Assembly: GCF_046630445.1 (NCBI RefSeq)
Contig: NC_092337.1
Coordinates: forward strand, 194,219,001 to 194,283,000
DNA length: 64,000 nucleotides
From: Rutidosis leptorrhynchoides
Taxonomy: Eukaryota; Streptophyta; Magnoliopsida; Asterales; Asteraceae
Direction: 5' to 3'
Shown: one piece after another, positions 13,301 to 25,865 of the stretch
Position numbering within the stretch: position 1 is the stretch's first letter
Layout: every line of letters begins with the position of its first letter
Notes under the pieces: model-generated
What the model was told of the DNA's origin: nothing
What the model saw: the letters and a program-made list of their open reading frames with translations, nothing else
Databases searched by the model: none
Program-made: the position numbers and the translations under genes

Positions 13301-13819
13301 CTATAACCTCAAGGTCAAAGTAGAAATAAGCAGATTCTTCTGGTGAAAGATTGAAAAGAAGGATGACAGAAATGATAATTAGCAAAATATCAAGGATTAG
13401 AAATGGACTAAGCATTTTCACAATCTTTTGGATGTATGAACTAAGAAGGAAAGTATATGAATGGTGAGAATAATGGAACAGAATAGCTTAATTTATAGTG
13501 GAAATATCAGACAGAGTAATCAAGACAGATCGCCGTATTTAATTATAGAGATCTTAATTTCCTTACTCACTGAAGAATCAAATCTTTTAGATTTCGAAGA
13601 TTTTATTTAAATCCACTGAATTCCGGAATTCAACCCCGACTCTGTCAAAAGTTAAGATGAATCTTTACTTTCCTATTTCACTCTTTCGTGATAGCTTCAA
13701 TTGTACTCTTCGAATAATCGAATTATTTTATCTGTGTTTTTCAATAATGATAAAACTCTATTTATCAGCTCATATTCGTCAGGAAAATATATTTATTGTT
13801 AGCCATGACAACCTCACTC
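10309..13819 (+). other. Non-coding interior of element C
   Basis: No long or recognisable ORF is present. It holds a PPT-like ACGGGTAGGTA motif at about 10549-10559, a run of degenerate CGCAATTTAAT/CGCACTTTAATT units (about 10860-10985), a block of about 300 bp related to the interior of the B/D LTR (about 10985-11300), and two diverged tandem copies of a unit of about 312 bp (about 12077-12388 and 12389-12700). A 31-codon ORF at 13020-13115 ends in a lysine/arginine-rich stretch (PNRKKKKRRDK); whether it is used is unknown. Confidence 0.6.
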
Positions 13820-13855
13820 AAATTTCGGGACGAAATTTCTTTAACGGGTAGGTAC
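13820..13855 (+). promoter_or_regulatory. Element C polypurine-tract region and hairpin
   Basis: A perfect inverted repeat, AAATTTCG (13820-13827), GGA loop, CGAAATTT (13831-13838), is followed by TTTAACGGGTAGGTAC directly against the 3' LTR. It is nearly identical to the corresponding site in B (31594-31629), supporting a common lineage. Confidence 0.8.
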
Positions 13856-14014
13856 TGTGATGACCCAGGAATTTCCGACCAAATTTAAACTTAAATCTTT
13901 ATATGATTCCGACACGATAAGCAAAGTCTATTAAACCGAGTCTCAAAATGTTGGAACTATTTTTCATGAATGCATTTGACCTTGACTATTCCCGACGATT
14001 CACGAACGATTGTT

Positions 14015-14080
<66 letters not shown>

Positions 14081-16190
14081 TATATAAATAATAATTAGAG
14101 ATATTAAATAAAGTATTATATGATTTGATGATTTGAGTTAATAATTAAATTGTTAGTATTAATATTATCATACTATTATCCTTTATTAATACTAGTCTAT
14201 TTATTAATAATAATAATAGTATTAGTAATATTATTATTTGTATTATTAATAGTAGTAATATAATTATATTGATTAAATATAAAAAAAATCTATGGATTAT
14301 ATATGTATATACTGATATACACTTTATATGTACTGATAAATACGCAAATCACTATCATCCTGTTAAATCTGTCGATCCTAACCCTCAGAACAAAACAAAG
14401 AATTTGTTACACATCAATTTCAATCGTACAATTTGTTAAATTTCATTATCTACTTTTTATATTTTATGTATTTAATTCCTGATTGATGAAAATGTCGACA
14501 CCCAAATATATTATATAATTCCATAAATTCAAGTTGTTAGGTGATTGAAATCTACTCCACCATCACTAATAATTTCACAATACTGTAATGCAAAGAATAA
14601 ACATATTTATTCATTTATTTTTTTACAGTATAATATCTCTGTTTTGAAACTCACAAAAACCACACATCAAGACAACCTTGCATTATCAAACCACCTTCTT
14701 CATAATCATCAAAGCTAACCACCTACTATCCATGCTTCCATATATCTGTTTTCTATTTCTTCCAAACATAGTTCAAACAAGAGCCATTAGTTACGTATGA
14801 TTTCTTCATGATCCTGTTCGAACTCCAACCCACACAAACCCTATTGTATATTGTCTTTCTTCTAGGTCGCCATCACCACAGCCCATCGGATCAACTGATA
14901 TTTCTGTGTGATTCAAAGATATAACTCACCACCTTGAATCTCACATCCATACCTCTATGTTTGAGCTACACCATCACCATATTCGATTACGTCCACTATT
15001 TATCTATTTAATTTTATTTTAATTTTTTTCTTTTTGCATCAGCTTGAACCCAACTAAATCACCATCTTTTCAAGGAATACCCTCTTGTTTATCATCAACA
15101 ACTCAACATCATTCGTTGGAAATAATTGCTGATATATATATTTTTTTCGTTTCCCTTATGCAAGTGACCGAAGTACTCACACTCCCACTTATATAACCAT
15201 TTGTCGATAAAGTTGCTTTGAGTGGTTGTATGCAACATCACTTTTTTATATTTCTGCTGTTTACACTTGTTTAACCAAAAACCCATCTATTAAAGTATTG
15301 CTACAACTTTTATTTTTCTACTTATCCCGATTTCCTTTCCAAAAAAAAAAAAAGTAAAACAAGTGGATTCACTTTTGCTGTTGAGTGGGTCTTTTGTGTT
15401 ACGGAGGTAGACCACAAGCAACCTTCACCCGGTTTTAATAAAAAGAAATTAAGCAACTTGTGATTTAAATATTCGACTATTACACGTATCCATTTCCTTC
15501 TACTTTATGTCGAACCCCACCAAGGACCCATAGGCGGTTTCCATTCTATGTTTACAACTTTACCAGGCTGTACCAGTTAATGAATTATCATGGAGATATG
15601 AGGAGATGTGAAATCAAACTTTGTCCCATTAACGAATTATTTCTTTCGCGTTATATTTTATTTTTCTTGGTGGACCAAAGGATGGTGATGAGGATAATAA
15701 AATGATGAGGTTACAGAATATAAGAATGATGATACATGGCGAGTAACAGAAGTTAGATAATTGTGATAAAGAATATATGATTAAGTTAAACGATTTTAAG
15801 ATGATGATGAGATGCCGATGAGGATAGTAACGATTTAATGAAGATGATTCTATGTGGACGATGATTTGATGATGATAGGTGATATTATGATCATGATTTT
15901 ATGTGGGTTAAGATAATAGTGATTATGATAACAATAGATTAGGTGATGATGTTGGATAATAAAATTGATTATGATAATGGGGTTCATCTTTGGTCGACTT
16001 GTTGTGTTGATTAAGATGATGAAGAAAAACAGTTAAAAGCGAGTTAAATACAAATCACTTGCCAGATAAAATAGAAAAGTAAGTGATAGCGTGATGGTCT
16101 AGGGTGTTATGTGTGTTTGAAAGGTTGCGGGTTCGAGCTTTGGTTGTGGCAGTTTTATATGTTTTTGGAAGCTTTTCTCTTAAGGTAGTC

Positions 16191-16254
<64 letters not shown>

Positions 16255-16402
16255 CAAGTATTATTGTAAAAAAAATATTATTTCACTATTATCAAACATA
16301 TCATTTTATTAAAACCTATTATTATTATTATTATTATTATTAAAAGTATCATTTTATTAAGATTTTCATTTATCATTGTTATTATTAACAATACTATTAT
16401 TA

Positions 16403-16443
<41 letters not shown>

Positions 16444-16650
16444 AGTATTATTATTATTAATATCCTTAATATTATCATTATTAGTAAAAGTATTATTATA
16501 AATATTATAGTCATTATTATTACTATTACTATTATTAATATCATTCCTATTATTAAAATTATCATTTTTAATAAGTTTACCTTTACTATTAAAATTATTA
16601 TTATTAGTATCATTAATAGAATCATTAATATTATTATCATTATTCTTTTA

Positions 16651-16689
<39 letters not shown>

Positions 16690-18032
16690 ATTATAACTAC
16701 TGATATTATTATAAAGATATTACGATTTTTTTATTTATCAGTATTATTTTAATCAAATAAATATTAGTTACATAAAATACATCTAACATATATGACCTAA
16801 CTCTATTATTATTATAATAAGTAATATATATAAATATATTTAAGTTATTAATGGAACTCATAAATCATTAAAATAACAAATATATCACTAATAATAAATA
16901 TATTGTTCGATTACAACTATATGTGTTAATATATATAAATGATATAGGTTCGTGAATCCGAGGTCAACCCTACACTTGTTAAATGACGTCATATGTATTT
17001 TTACTACAAAATACAGTATGGTGAGTTTCATTTGCTCCCCTTTTACTCTTTACATTTTTGGGGCTGAGAATACATGCAAATACTTTATTAACTGTTTTAC
17101 AATAATTATATGCGTGAGTTTCATTATTCCCTTTTTATATATATTTTTGGGCTGAGAATACATGCAATGTTTTAATAACTATTTTACAATATTTATATGC
17201 GTGAGTTTCATTTACTTTTTTACCCTTTATATTTTTGGGCTGAGAATACATTCGCAATTTTTATAAATGTTTTTACGATATAGACACAAGTAATCAAAAC
17301 TACATTATATGGTTGAATGATCGAAATCGAATATGCCCCTTGTTATTAAGTCTGGTAATCTAAGAATTAGGGAACAGACACCCTAATTGACGCGAACTCT
17401 AAAGATAGATCTATCGGGCCAAACAAGCCCCATCCAAAGTACTGGATGCTTTAGTACTTCGAAATTTATATCATGTCCGAAGGAGGATCCCGGAATGATG
17501 GGGATATTCTTATATGCATATTGTGAATGTCGGTTACCAGGTGTTCAACCCATATGAATGATATTTTTGTCTCTATGCATGAGACGTATGTTTATGAGAA
17601 ATGGAAATATGAAATCTTGTGGTCTATTAAAATTATGAAATAATTATTTATGTTAAACTAATGAACTCACCAACCTTTTGGTTGACACTTGTAAGCATGT
17701 TTATTCTCAGGTACGAAAGAAATCTTCCGCTGTGCATTTGTTCATATTAGAGACATTACTTGGAGTCATTCATGACATATTTCAAAAGACGTTGCATTCG
17801 AGTCGTCGAGTTCATCAAGATTATTGTTAAGTCAATTATAGTTAGATATATTATGAAATGGTATGCATGCTGTCAACTTTTGATGTAATGAAAGATTGAC
17901 TTTTCAAAAACGAATGCAATGTTTGTAAAATGTATCATATAGAGGTCAAGTACCTCGCGATGTAATCAACTGTTGTGAATCGTTTATAATCGATATGGAC
18001 TTCGTCCGGATGGATTAGGACGGGTCTCTACA
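13856..18032 (+). repeat. Element C 3' LTR
   Basis: This 4,177-bp LTR is almost identical to 5084-9319. The copies differ in (AT)n length (14018-14078), in (TTA)n length (16190-16253) and at scattered single bases. It ends CTCTACA and is followed by the GCATT target duplicate. Confidence 0.92.
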
Positions 18033-20086
18033 GCATTGGTCAAACCAAAAGGCATGACACAGAATTCATAGTGCCCATAACGAGTGCGAAAAGCAGTCTT
18101 AGGAATATCAGATTCCTTGACTCTAAGTTGGTGATATCCGGACCTCAAATCAATCTTTGAATAAACAATTGACCCTTGAAGTTGGTCGAATAGATCATCA
18201 ATACGTGGCAACAGATAACGGTTCTTGATAGTAAGCTTGTTAAGTTCGCGGTAATCAATGCACATCCTTAACGTACCATCCTTCTTTTTAACAAATAGAA
18301 TAGGAGCTCCCCATGGGGACGAGCTTGGACGAATGAAACCTTTATCTAATAGTTCTTGGAGCTGGTTGGAAAGTTCCTTCATTTCGGAAGGTGCTAAACA
18401 GTATGGTGCTTTAGCAATAGGCGCAGCACCGGGAGCTAAATCAATTTGAAATTCAACTTGTCGAGGAGGTGGAAGACCAGGAAGATCTTCGGGAAACACA
18501 TCGGGATAGTCTCTAACCACTGGTACATCTTCAATACGCTTCTCTTCCGATTCGATCAGCTTAACGTGGGCTAGAATGGCTGGATAACCTTTCATAAGGT
18601 ATTTGCGGGTTTTGATATAGGAGATGATATTGAGATTAGAACCACTCTTTTCACCTTGGATGATGAGAGTATCTCCATTCCCCAATGGAACATTAACAGT
18701 TTTATCGTAACACATGATAGCAGCATGTAATGGACGTAACCAATCCATACCAACTACGACGTCAAAACTTCCGAGTTTGACCGGCAAAAGGTCTATCTTA
18801 AATTCTTTATCGGCTAAGATTAGGTTGCAGTTTTTATAGATTTTATCGACTTGCATGACCTTTCCATTGGCTACTTCTACTAATCTTTTAGTTTCTAAGG
18901 GTTGAGGCTTTTCAGCAAATAGGGTACAAAAATCACTAGACACGTAACTTCTGTCGGCACCAGTATCGAATAAAATAGTTGCATAGAAATTATTGACAAG
19001 ATACGTACCCGTGATAACTTCATCTTCATCTCGGGCTTCAGCAGCAGTAATAACAAACGCACGACCCTTCGCAGCAGTAGCATTAGCTCCAGTAGCGGGA
19101 TTATCTTTCTTCTTAGGATAATTCGGACTAATGTGTCCCTTCTCTCCACAAGTATAGCATGTAGGAGGAGCTTTGGCCAGAACAATAGCCTTATCTTTCG
19201 GAGGAGTCTTACACGTCTTAGCAACATGTCCCACTTTCTTACACAACGCACAAACCGCAGTACACTTCCCCGGGTGATGCCTCTCACAACGAATACAGAA
19301 AGGATAAGTACCCTTATAATTAGACCTTGTACCATCCGCAGGTTTCTTATTATCATTCTGAGCCGAACCTTGAGATGGCTCAAACTTTCTCTTACCATCA
19401 TTACCATTGGTTTCAACTTGCTTATTGGTCGACGCCCTTCTTCTCTTGGCCAACATGAGATTTTGTGCCATGAGAATCACAGTATCCAAAGTAACCTTCT
19501 CAGCAGCAATAACATTCCCTTGAACATCCTCGGGAAGACCTTCAATATACCGCTCAATTCTTCTAGCTTCAGTAGGAAACATTTCAGGACATAGAGTAGA
19601 AAGCTCCAGATAACGATTGGTATAGTTCTCAATGTCAGTACCCTTGACCTTCAGTTCCCAGAACTCAGCTTCAAGTTTCTGAACTTGACTTCGAGGACAG
19701 AATTTGTTGACCATCATGCTTTTGAGTTCATCCCATGGAATTGCATTAGCACTATCAATTCCTACGGACTTGGCATGAGCAGTCCACCAAGTTAAAGCAT
19801 TGCCACCCAATGAGCTAGTGGCATACTTTACTCGATCGTTATCACCACAGTTGCAAATATGGAAAATAGATTCCATCTTCTCGAACCAACGGACTAGTTC
19901 GACAGCTTCTTCAGTCCCCTTAAATGCAGGAGGATGACAGTTTGAAAAATCCTTGTAGGAACAAGGTTTCGGTTGTGGATTAGCATGGTTAGCTTGGGCG
20001 TTGCCTTGGGCGGCAGCAAGTAACTGTTGGAATTGCTCAGGAGTTAACACAACGTTGTTAACGGTAGGTGCAGCTGAACGAACCAT
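18033..20086 (-). CDS. Element A gag, protease and proximal RT (5' part of the split polyprotein)
   Basis: The start was placed at the ATG at 20086 ([10 protein letters not shown]). The frame is open upstream to 20140, but those residues lie before the typical gag N-terminus. In order: the retrotransposon gag domain ([29 protein letters not shown]), a basic linker, CCHC-type knuckles ([29 protein letters not shown], the second lacking its last Cys), the aspartic protease ([11 protein letters not shown]) and the start of RT ([37 protein letters not shown]). It then runs into element C, whose LTR adds foreign residues before a stop. No internal stop is present in this part. It continues at 2729-5083. 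Confidence 0.92.
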
Positions 20087-20311
20087 GATGTCACTACATA
20101 AAAGTGAACATAAGTCGGATAAGTTAACAAATTTGAGCAATTACAAGTAGGAATAAGATAAAGTATTAATATCACATGATATAAATAAAACACTTTATTT
20201 TATTAAGGAACTAGGCATTAAATAAGCCTTTTAATATATGATTCAGAAATAGAAATAGTTTTAAGGCATAGCCTTTACATAGATGGAAAATAGAAAGATA
20301 ACTAAAGAATA

Positions 20312-20998
20312 TTAAGATTCATATTCCTTCTTCTCGTCCTCAACCTTCTTCATAAACTTCTCAACTTTCTCATTCTTCGCCTTTTGTTTCTCATGCAGGA
20401 ACTCGAGATTATCATAAAGGTTAGAAACTTCATTGTTGATTACATGGTACTTGTGGTCCCTTATAGAAAGTTGATTATTTACGCGGTTTTCCTCCATATT
20501 CAATCTAAGGTCAACATATTCTCTTAGGTAGGAGAGAGATTGCTTCCCCCATCGGGTATTTCTATCACCTTCATACTTCACCAACTTTATCTCTTTCTTT
20601 AGTTCAGCATTTTCCTCCATGAGCTTCTTGATCGCTAGGTCTTTTTCCTTCATTTGAAAATCGATCATTGTAATATGGCGAATTAGGTCATCGGTAGTTT
20701 TTCGCAGATTCATGAGCTCGTACTTGGCATCAACTTCATCGTAGAAAGGAGATCGGGATCTTTTCTTTGACGGCCCAGTTTCTTCAAGACATTTCCTCTT
20801 GTCTTTATTCCTCGGGGTTGGATAGTATTCAGGAGACCCATGTAACTTTAGAGTAGTATTTGGGCTATAATTTGGTGAGGGAGGACCACCAAAGCCATAA
20901 GGTGGACTTTGGACTGGTCTTTCTGTGGAAGACCTTTCAGTATCTTTTTCGGTTGGCTTGAAAAGATTCATTTTGGTCGTTTGATGATAATTAGACAT
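20312..20998 (-). CDS. Element A extra ORF upstream of gag: coiled-coil protein of unknown function
   Basis: This is an intact 228-codon ORF between A's PBS and gag, on the same strand. The N-terminal third is rich in Pro, Ser and Tyr (PVQSPPYGFGGPPSPNYSP) and carries a basic KKRSRS patch. The C-terminal two thirds is a charged, heptad-like helix (for example MEENAELKKEIKLVKYEG and FLHEKQKAKNEKVEKF), typical of a long coiled coil. No known retroelement domain is visible. Such an additional sense ORF ahead of gag is known in some plant gypsy lineages such as Ogre, but is not standard in chromoviruses. It could be a nucleic-acid or particle-assembly factor, or captured host sequence. I do not recognise the source. 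Confidence 0.7.
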   Translation of the reverse strand: MSNYHQTTKMNLFKPTEKDTERSSTERPVQSPPYGFGGPPSPNYSPNTTLKLHGSPEYYPTPRNKDKRKCLEETGPSKKRSRSPFYDEVDAKYELMNLRKTTDDLIRHITMIDFQMKEKDLAIKKLMEENAELKKEIKLVKYEGDRNTRWGKQSLSYLREYVDLRLNMEENRVNNQLSIRDHKYHVINNEVSNLYDNLEFLHEKQKAKNEKVEKFMKKVEDEKKEYES

Positions 20999-21199
20999 CC
21001 TAACATTAGGAAGGATATTTTGATTAGAATCTTTAAGTCAAGTTTATTAAAGCATAATCGTTAAGATTATGGGACAATCTTAAGTGCTTTAATTCTAAGG
21101 CAGAAAAGGTTATAGTTTCCTAGATTGCTAAGGCACCCTAGCTAACAAGTAAGGCACACATAAAAATGCAATCCTGGTTCTCTATAATAGCCTGGTTAT

Positions 21200-21211
21200 G
21201 CTCTGATACCA
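21200..21211 (-). promoter_or_regulatory. Element A primer-binding site
   Basis: On the minus strand TGGTATCAGAGC lies three bases inside the 5' LTR boundary at 21215. It matches the initiator tRNA-Met 3' end and sets A's orientation. Confidence 0.9.
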
Positions 21212-21214
21212 ATC

Positions 21215-21486
21215 TGTAACATCCTCCCAATAGAGTCTGGAAGGAACCTCACTAATATCAAAACATACCAACATATTATAATAAACGAGAACAATACTAA
21301 ATGATGAATTTAACTTTAATGAGTATGCAGCGGAAAATGAAATGTCGTTACAATGACAGGAATAACAATATCATAAATGTTCACATGCAGAAGTAATAAA
21401 TGCGATATCTCTTGATCCTATGTCCAAGTAGCATCACATAAGCAGTAAGAATAAGAGCTTGAATCAAACAGCACCTGAGACAAAAC
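21215..21486 (-). repeat. Element A 5' LTR, first part (interrupted by B)
   Basis: This matches 570-841 of the other LTR and ends GAGACAAAAC, where element B begins. The LTR resumes at 36807/36812 after the AAAAC duplication. Confidence 0.92.
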
Positions 21487-24400
21487 TGTAGTGACCCGAA
21501 CTTTTCCATGTTTATATATATATTAAATGAAATTGTTATTTACATGATTAAGTGTTTCCAACATATTAAGCAATCAAACTTGTTAAGACTTGATTAATTG
21601 AAATAGGTTTCATATAGACAATTGACTACCCATGTTGACCGGTGATTCACGAACGTTAAAACTTGTAAAAACTATACGATGACATATATATGGTTATATA
21701 TATAGTTAACATGATTTTATTATAAGTATGTATCTCATTAGGTATTTTAACAATGAGTTATATACATAAAAATGAGACTATTACTTTAAGAAACTCGAAA
21801 ACGATATATATAACGATTATCGTTATAACAACGTCTTACTAGGTACGTATGAATCATATTAAGATATTGATACACTTGGTTAATTATTTTAAATGATAAG
21901 TAAATAGATTATTAAGTGTATTAACAATGAAATGCATATGTAAAAATAAGACTACTAACTTAATGATTTCGAAACGAGACATATATGTAACGATTATCAT
22001 TGTAACGACATTTAACTTTATATATATCATACTAAGATATATTATATATCATAATATCATGATAATATAACAATTTAACATCTCATTTGTTATAATAAAC
22101 AATGGGTTAACAACATTCAACAAGATCGTTAACCTAAAGGTTTCAAAACAACATTTACATGTAACGACTAACGATGACTTAACGACTCAGTTAAAATGTA
22201 TATACATGTAGTGTTTTAATATGTATTCATACACTTTTGAAAGACTTCAAGACACTTATCAAAATACTTCTACTTAACAAAAATGCTTACAATTACATCC
22301 TCGTTCAGTTTCATCAACAATTCTACTCGTATGCACCCATATTCGTACTTGTACAATACACAGCTTTTAGATGTATGTACTATTGGTATATACACTCCAA
22401 TGATCAGCTCTTAGCAGCCCATGTGAGTCACCTAACACATGTGGGAACCATCATTTGGCAACTAGCATGAAATATCTCATAAAATTACAAAAATATGAGT
22501 AATCATTCATGACTTATTTACATGAAAACAAAATTACATATCCTTTATATCTAATCCATACACCAACGACCAAAAACACCTACAAACACTTTCATTCTTC
22601 AATTTTCTTCATCTAATTGATCTCTCTCAAGTTCTATCTTCAAGTTCTAAGTGTTCTTCATAAATTCCAAAAGTTCTAGTTTCATAAAATCAAGAATACT
22701 TCCAAGATTGCAAGTTTACTTCCAAGTTTTCTAAATCCATTCCAAGTAATCATCCAAGATCAAGAAACCTTTGTTACTTACAGTAGGTTATCTTTCCTAT
22801 ACAAGGTAATAATCATATTCAAACTTTAATTCAATTTCTATAACTATAACAATCTTATTTCGAGTGGAAATCTTACTTGAAATTGTTTTCGTGTCATGAT
22901 TCTGCTTCAAGAACTTTCAAGCCATCCAAGGATCCTTTGAAGCTAGATCTATTTTTCTCATTTCCAGTAGGTTTATCCAAGGAACTTGAGGTAGTAATGA
23001 TGTTCATAACATCATTCGATTCATACATATAAAGCTATCTTATTCGAAGGTTTAAACTTGTAATCACTAGAACATAGTTTAGTTAATTCTAAACTTGTTC
23101 GCAAATAAAAGTTAATCCTTCTAACTTGACTTTTAAAATTAACTAAACACATGTTCTATATCTATATGATATGCTAACTTAATGATTTAAAACCTGGAAA
23201 CACGAAAAACACCGTAAAACCGGATTTACGCCGTCGTAGTAACACCGCGGGCTGTTTTGGGTTAGTTAATTAAAAACTATGATAAACTTTGATTTAAAAG
23301 TTGTTATTCTGGGAAAATGATTTTTATTATGAACATGAAACTTTATCCAAAAATTATGGTTAAACTCAAAGTGGAAGTATGTTTTCTAAAATGGTCATCT
23401 AGACGTCGTTCTTTCGACTGAAATGACTACCTTTACAAAAATGACTTGTAACTTATTTTTCGACTATAAACCTATACTTTTTCTGTTTAGATTCATAAAA
23501 TAGAGTTCAATATGAAATCATAGCAATTTGATTCACTCAAAACGGATTTAAAATGAAGAAGTTATGGGTAAAACAAGATTGGATAATTTTTCTCATTTTA
23601 GCTACGTGAAAATTGGTAACAAATCTATTCCAACCATAAATTAATCAACTTGTATTGTATATTATGTAATCTTGAGATACCATAGACACGTATACAATGT
23701 TTCGACCTATCATGTCGACACATCTATATATATTTCGGAACAACCATAGACACTCTATATGTGAATGTTGGAGTTAGCTATACAGGGTTGAGGTTGATTC
23801 CAAAATATATATAGTTTGAGTTGTGATCAATACTGAGATACGTATACACTGGGTCGTGGATTGATTCAAGATAATATTTATCGATTTATTTCTGTACATC
23901 TAACTGTGGACAACTAGTTGTAGGTTACTAACGAGGACAGCTGACTTAATAAACTTAAAACATCAAAATATATTAAAAGTGTTGTAAATATATTTTGAAC
24001 ATACTTTGATATATATGTATATATTGTTATAGGTTCGTGAATCAACCAGTGGCCAAGTCTTACTTCCCGACGAAGTAAAAATCTGTGAAAGTGAGTTATA
24101 GTCCCACTTTTAAAATCTAATATTTTGGGATGAGAATACATGCAGGTTTTATAAATGATTTACAAAATAGACACAAGTACGTGAAACCACATTCTATGGT
24201 TGAATTATCGAAATCGAATATGCCCCTTTTTATTAAGTCTGGTAATCTAAGAATTAGGGAACAGACACCCTAATTGACGCGAATCCTAAAGATAGATCTA
24301 TCGGGCCCAATAAGCCCCATCCAAAGTACCGGATGCTTTAGTACTTCGAAATTTATATCATATTCGAAGGGTGTCCCGGAATGATGGGGATATTCTTATA

Positions 24401-24922
24401 TATGCATCTTGTTAATGTCGGTTACCAGGTGTTCACCATATGAATGATTTTTATCTCTATGTATGGGATGTGTATTGAAATATGAAATCTTGTGGTCTAT
24501 TATTATGATTTGATATATATAGGTTAAACCTATAACTCACCAACATTTTTGTTGACGTTTTAAGCATGTTTATTCTCAGTTGATTATTAAGAGCTTCCGC
24601 TGTCGCATACTTAAATAAGGACGAGATTTGGAGTCCAAGCTTGTATGATATTGTGTAAAAACTGCATTCAAGAAACTTATTTTGTTGTAACATATTTGTA
24701 TTGTAAACCATTATGTAATGGTCGTGTGTAAACAGGATATTATAGATTATCATTATTTGATAATCTACGTAAAGCTTTTTAAACCTTTATTGATGAAATA
24801 AAGGTTATGGTTTGTTTTAAAATGAATGCAGTCTTTGAAAAACGTCTCATATAGAGGTCAAAACCTCGCAACGAAATCAATTAATATGGAACGTTTTTAA
24901 TCAATAAGAACGAGACATTTCA
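21487..24922 (+). repeat. Element B 5' LTR (LTR1)
   Basis: This 3,436-bp LTR starts TGTAGTGACCC and ends GAGACATTTCA. Compared with LTR2 it keeps about 190 bp (about 21716-21905) that LTR2 lacks. Substitutions against LTR2 are scattered along its length. Confidence 0.92.
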
Positions 24923-24924
24923 GT

Positions 24925-24936
24925 TGGTATCCAAGC
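24925..24936 (+). promoter_or_regulatory. Element B primer-binding site, degenerate
   Basis: TGGTATCCAAGC starts two bases after LTR1. It differs from the usual TGGTATCAGAGC at two positions (bases 8 and 9). This is consistent with decay or with a relaxed primer match. Confidence 0.8.
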
Positions 24937-25131
24937 ATTGGTCTTAGAGAACAAGAATTTTGCATTAGTGTGTCTTATCGAGTTTGTTAGGATGCATTAG
25001 TGAGTCTGGACTTCGACCGTGTTTACTTGAAAAATGATTGCTTAACAAATTTTGTTGGAAACTATATATTTTTAACATGTGAATATTATGTGATATATTA
25101 ATCTCTTAACGCGTTTGATATTATGTGATAG

Positions 25132-25728
25132 ATGTCTACCTCTAGAACAAGTCCCATTGACTCACCTAATAATAATGAAGAGTCAAATGTAAATTGGAAT
25201 AATTCGTGGACTGATTCACAAGTTCCCGAAGAGGAACCGGAAGAAGAGTCGGAACCGGAAGAAGAATCGGAACCGGATGAAGAAATAGAACCGGTGAGGG
25301 AAATAATAAAACGGTTAAGTAAAAGAAAATCCTCAACCAACCGACCAAGGTTAATTATGGTCAATGGTGTTTCCGCCAAGGAAGCAAAATATTGGGAGGA
25401 TTACCAATTCTCCGATGAATCGGATTCCGACGAGAATTCCGATGATGTTATAGAAATTACCCCAACTGAATTTAAAAAGGCAAAAGAAAATAATAAGGGA
25501 AAGGGCATAAAAATAGAGAAATCTAATTCCAACCCCGATGAACTTTATATGTATCGTCAACCCCCGAAGTCCTTAAGTTGTAACAATGACCTGGGAACCT
25601 CTAAACCACCAGGTTTTTCTAAACCAATGTGGAAAACGACAGCTCGTATTAGGGGAACATCTTATATCCCTAGAAACTTGGCAAAACGAACCAAAACCGA
25701 AGAAGAAGAAACAAGCGAGTCGGAATAA
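25132..25728 (+). CDS. Element B extra ORF 1: acidic Glu/Ser-rich protein of unknown function
   Basis: This is an intact 198-codon ORF about 200 bp after the PBS and 137 bp before the F-box ORF, on the element's sense strand. Residues of about 30-60 form a Glu/Pro/Ser repeat (for example EEEPEEESEPEEESEPDEE) that then turns basic (IIKRLSKRKSS). A second acidic patch (SDESDSDENSDD) follows, then a Lys-rich stretch, and it ends in EEEETSESE. It looks intrinsically disordered. I do not recognise it. The translation is biased and coherent over its whole length, so I regard it as a real ORF, although expression cannot be judged. Confidence 0.6.
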   Translation: MSTSRTSPIDSPNNNEESNVNWNNSWTDSQVPEEEPEEESEPEEESEPDEEIEPVREIIKRLSKRKSSTNRPRLIMVNGVSAKEAKYWEDYQFSDESDSDENSDDVIEITPTEFKKAKENNKGKGIKIEKSNSNPDELYMYRQPPKSLSCNNDLGTSKPPGFSKPMWKTTARIRGTSYIPRNLAKRTKTEEEETSESE

Positions 25729-25865
25729 GATAGTTGTATTCGTGTGGTGTAATATATGTAATATAGTGTGCTTATGCTTTATGATATATGTAAAAATTGC
25801 TTGTATTAATAAGTATTTTTTTTATGAATCTAACACTTGTCTATTTTACAGTATAAAAACATAAA

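Noticed and set aside
24457-24753. Conserved minus-strand ORF also seen at 34416-34670
   Set aside because: It lies in both LTRs of B. Similarity follows from LTR duplication and the coding bias is poor.
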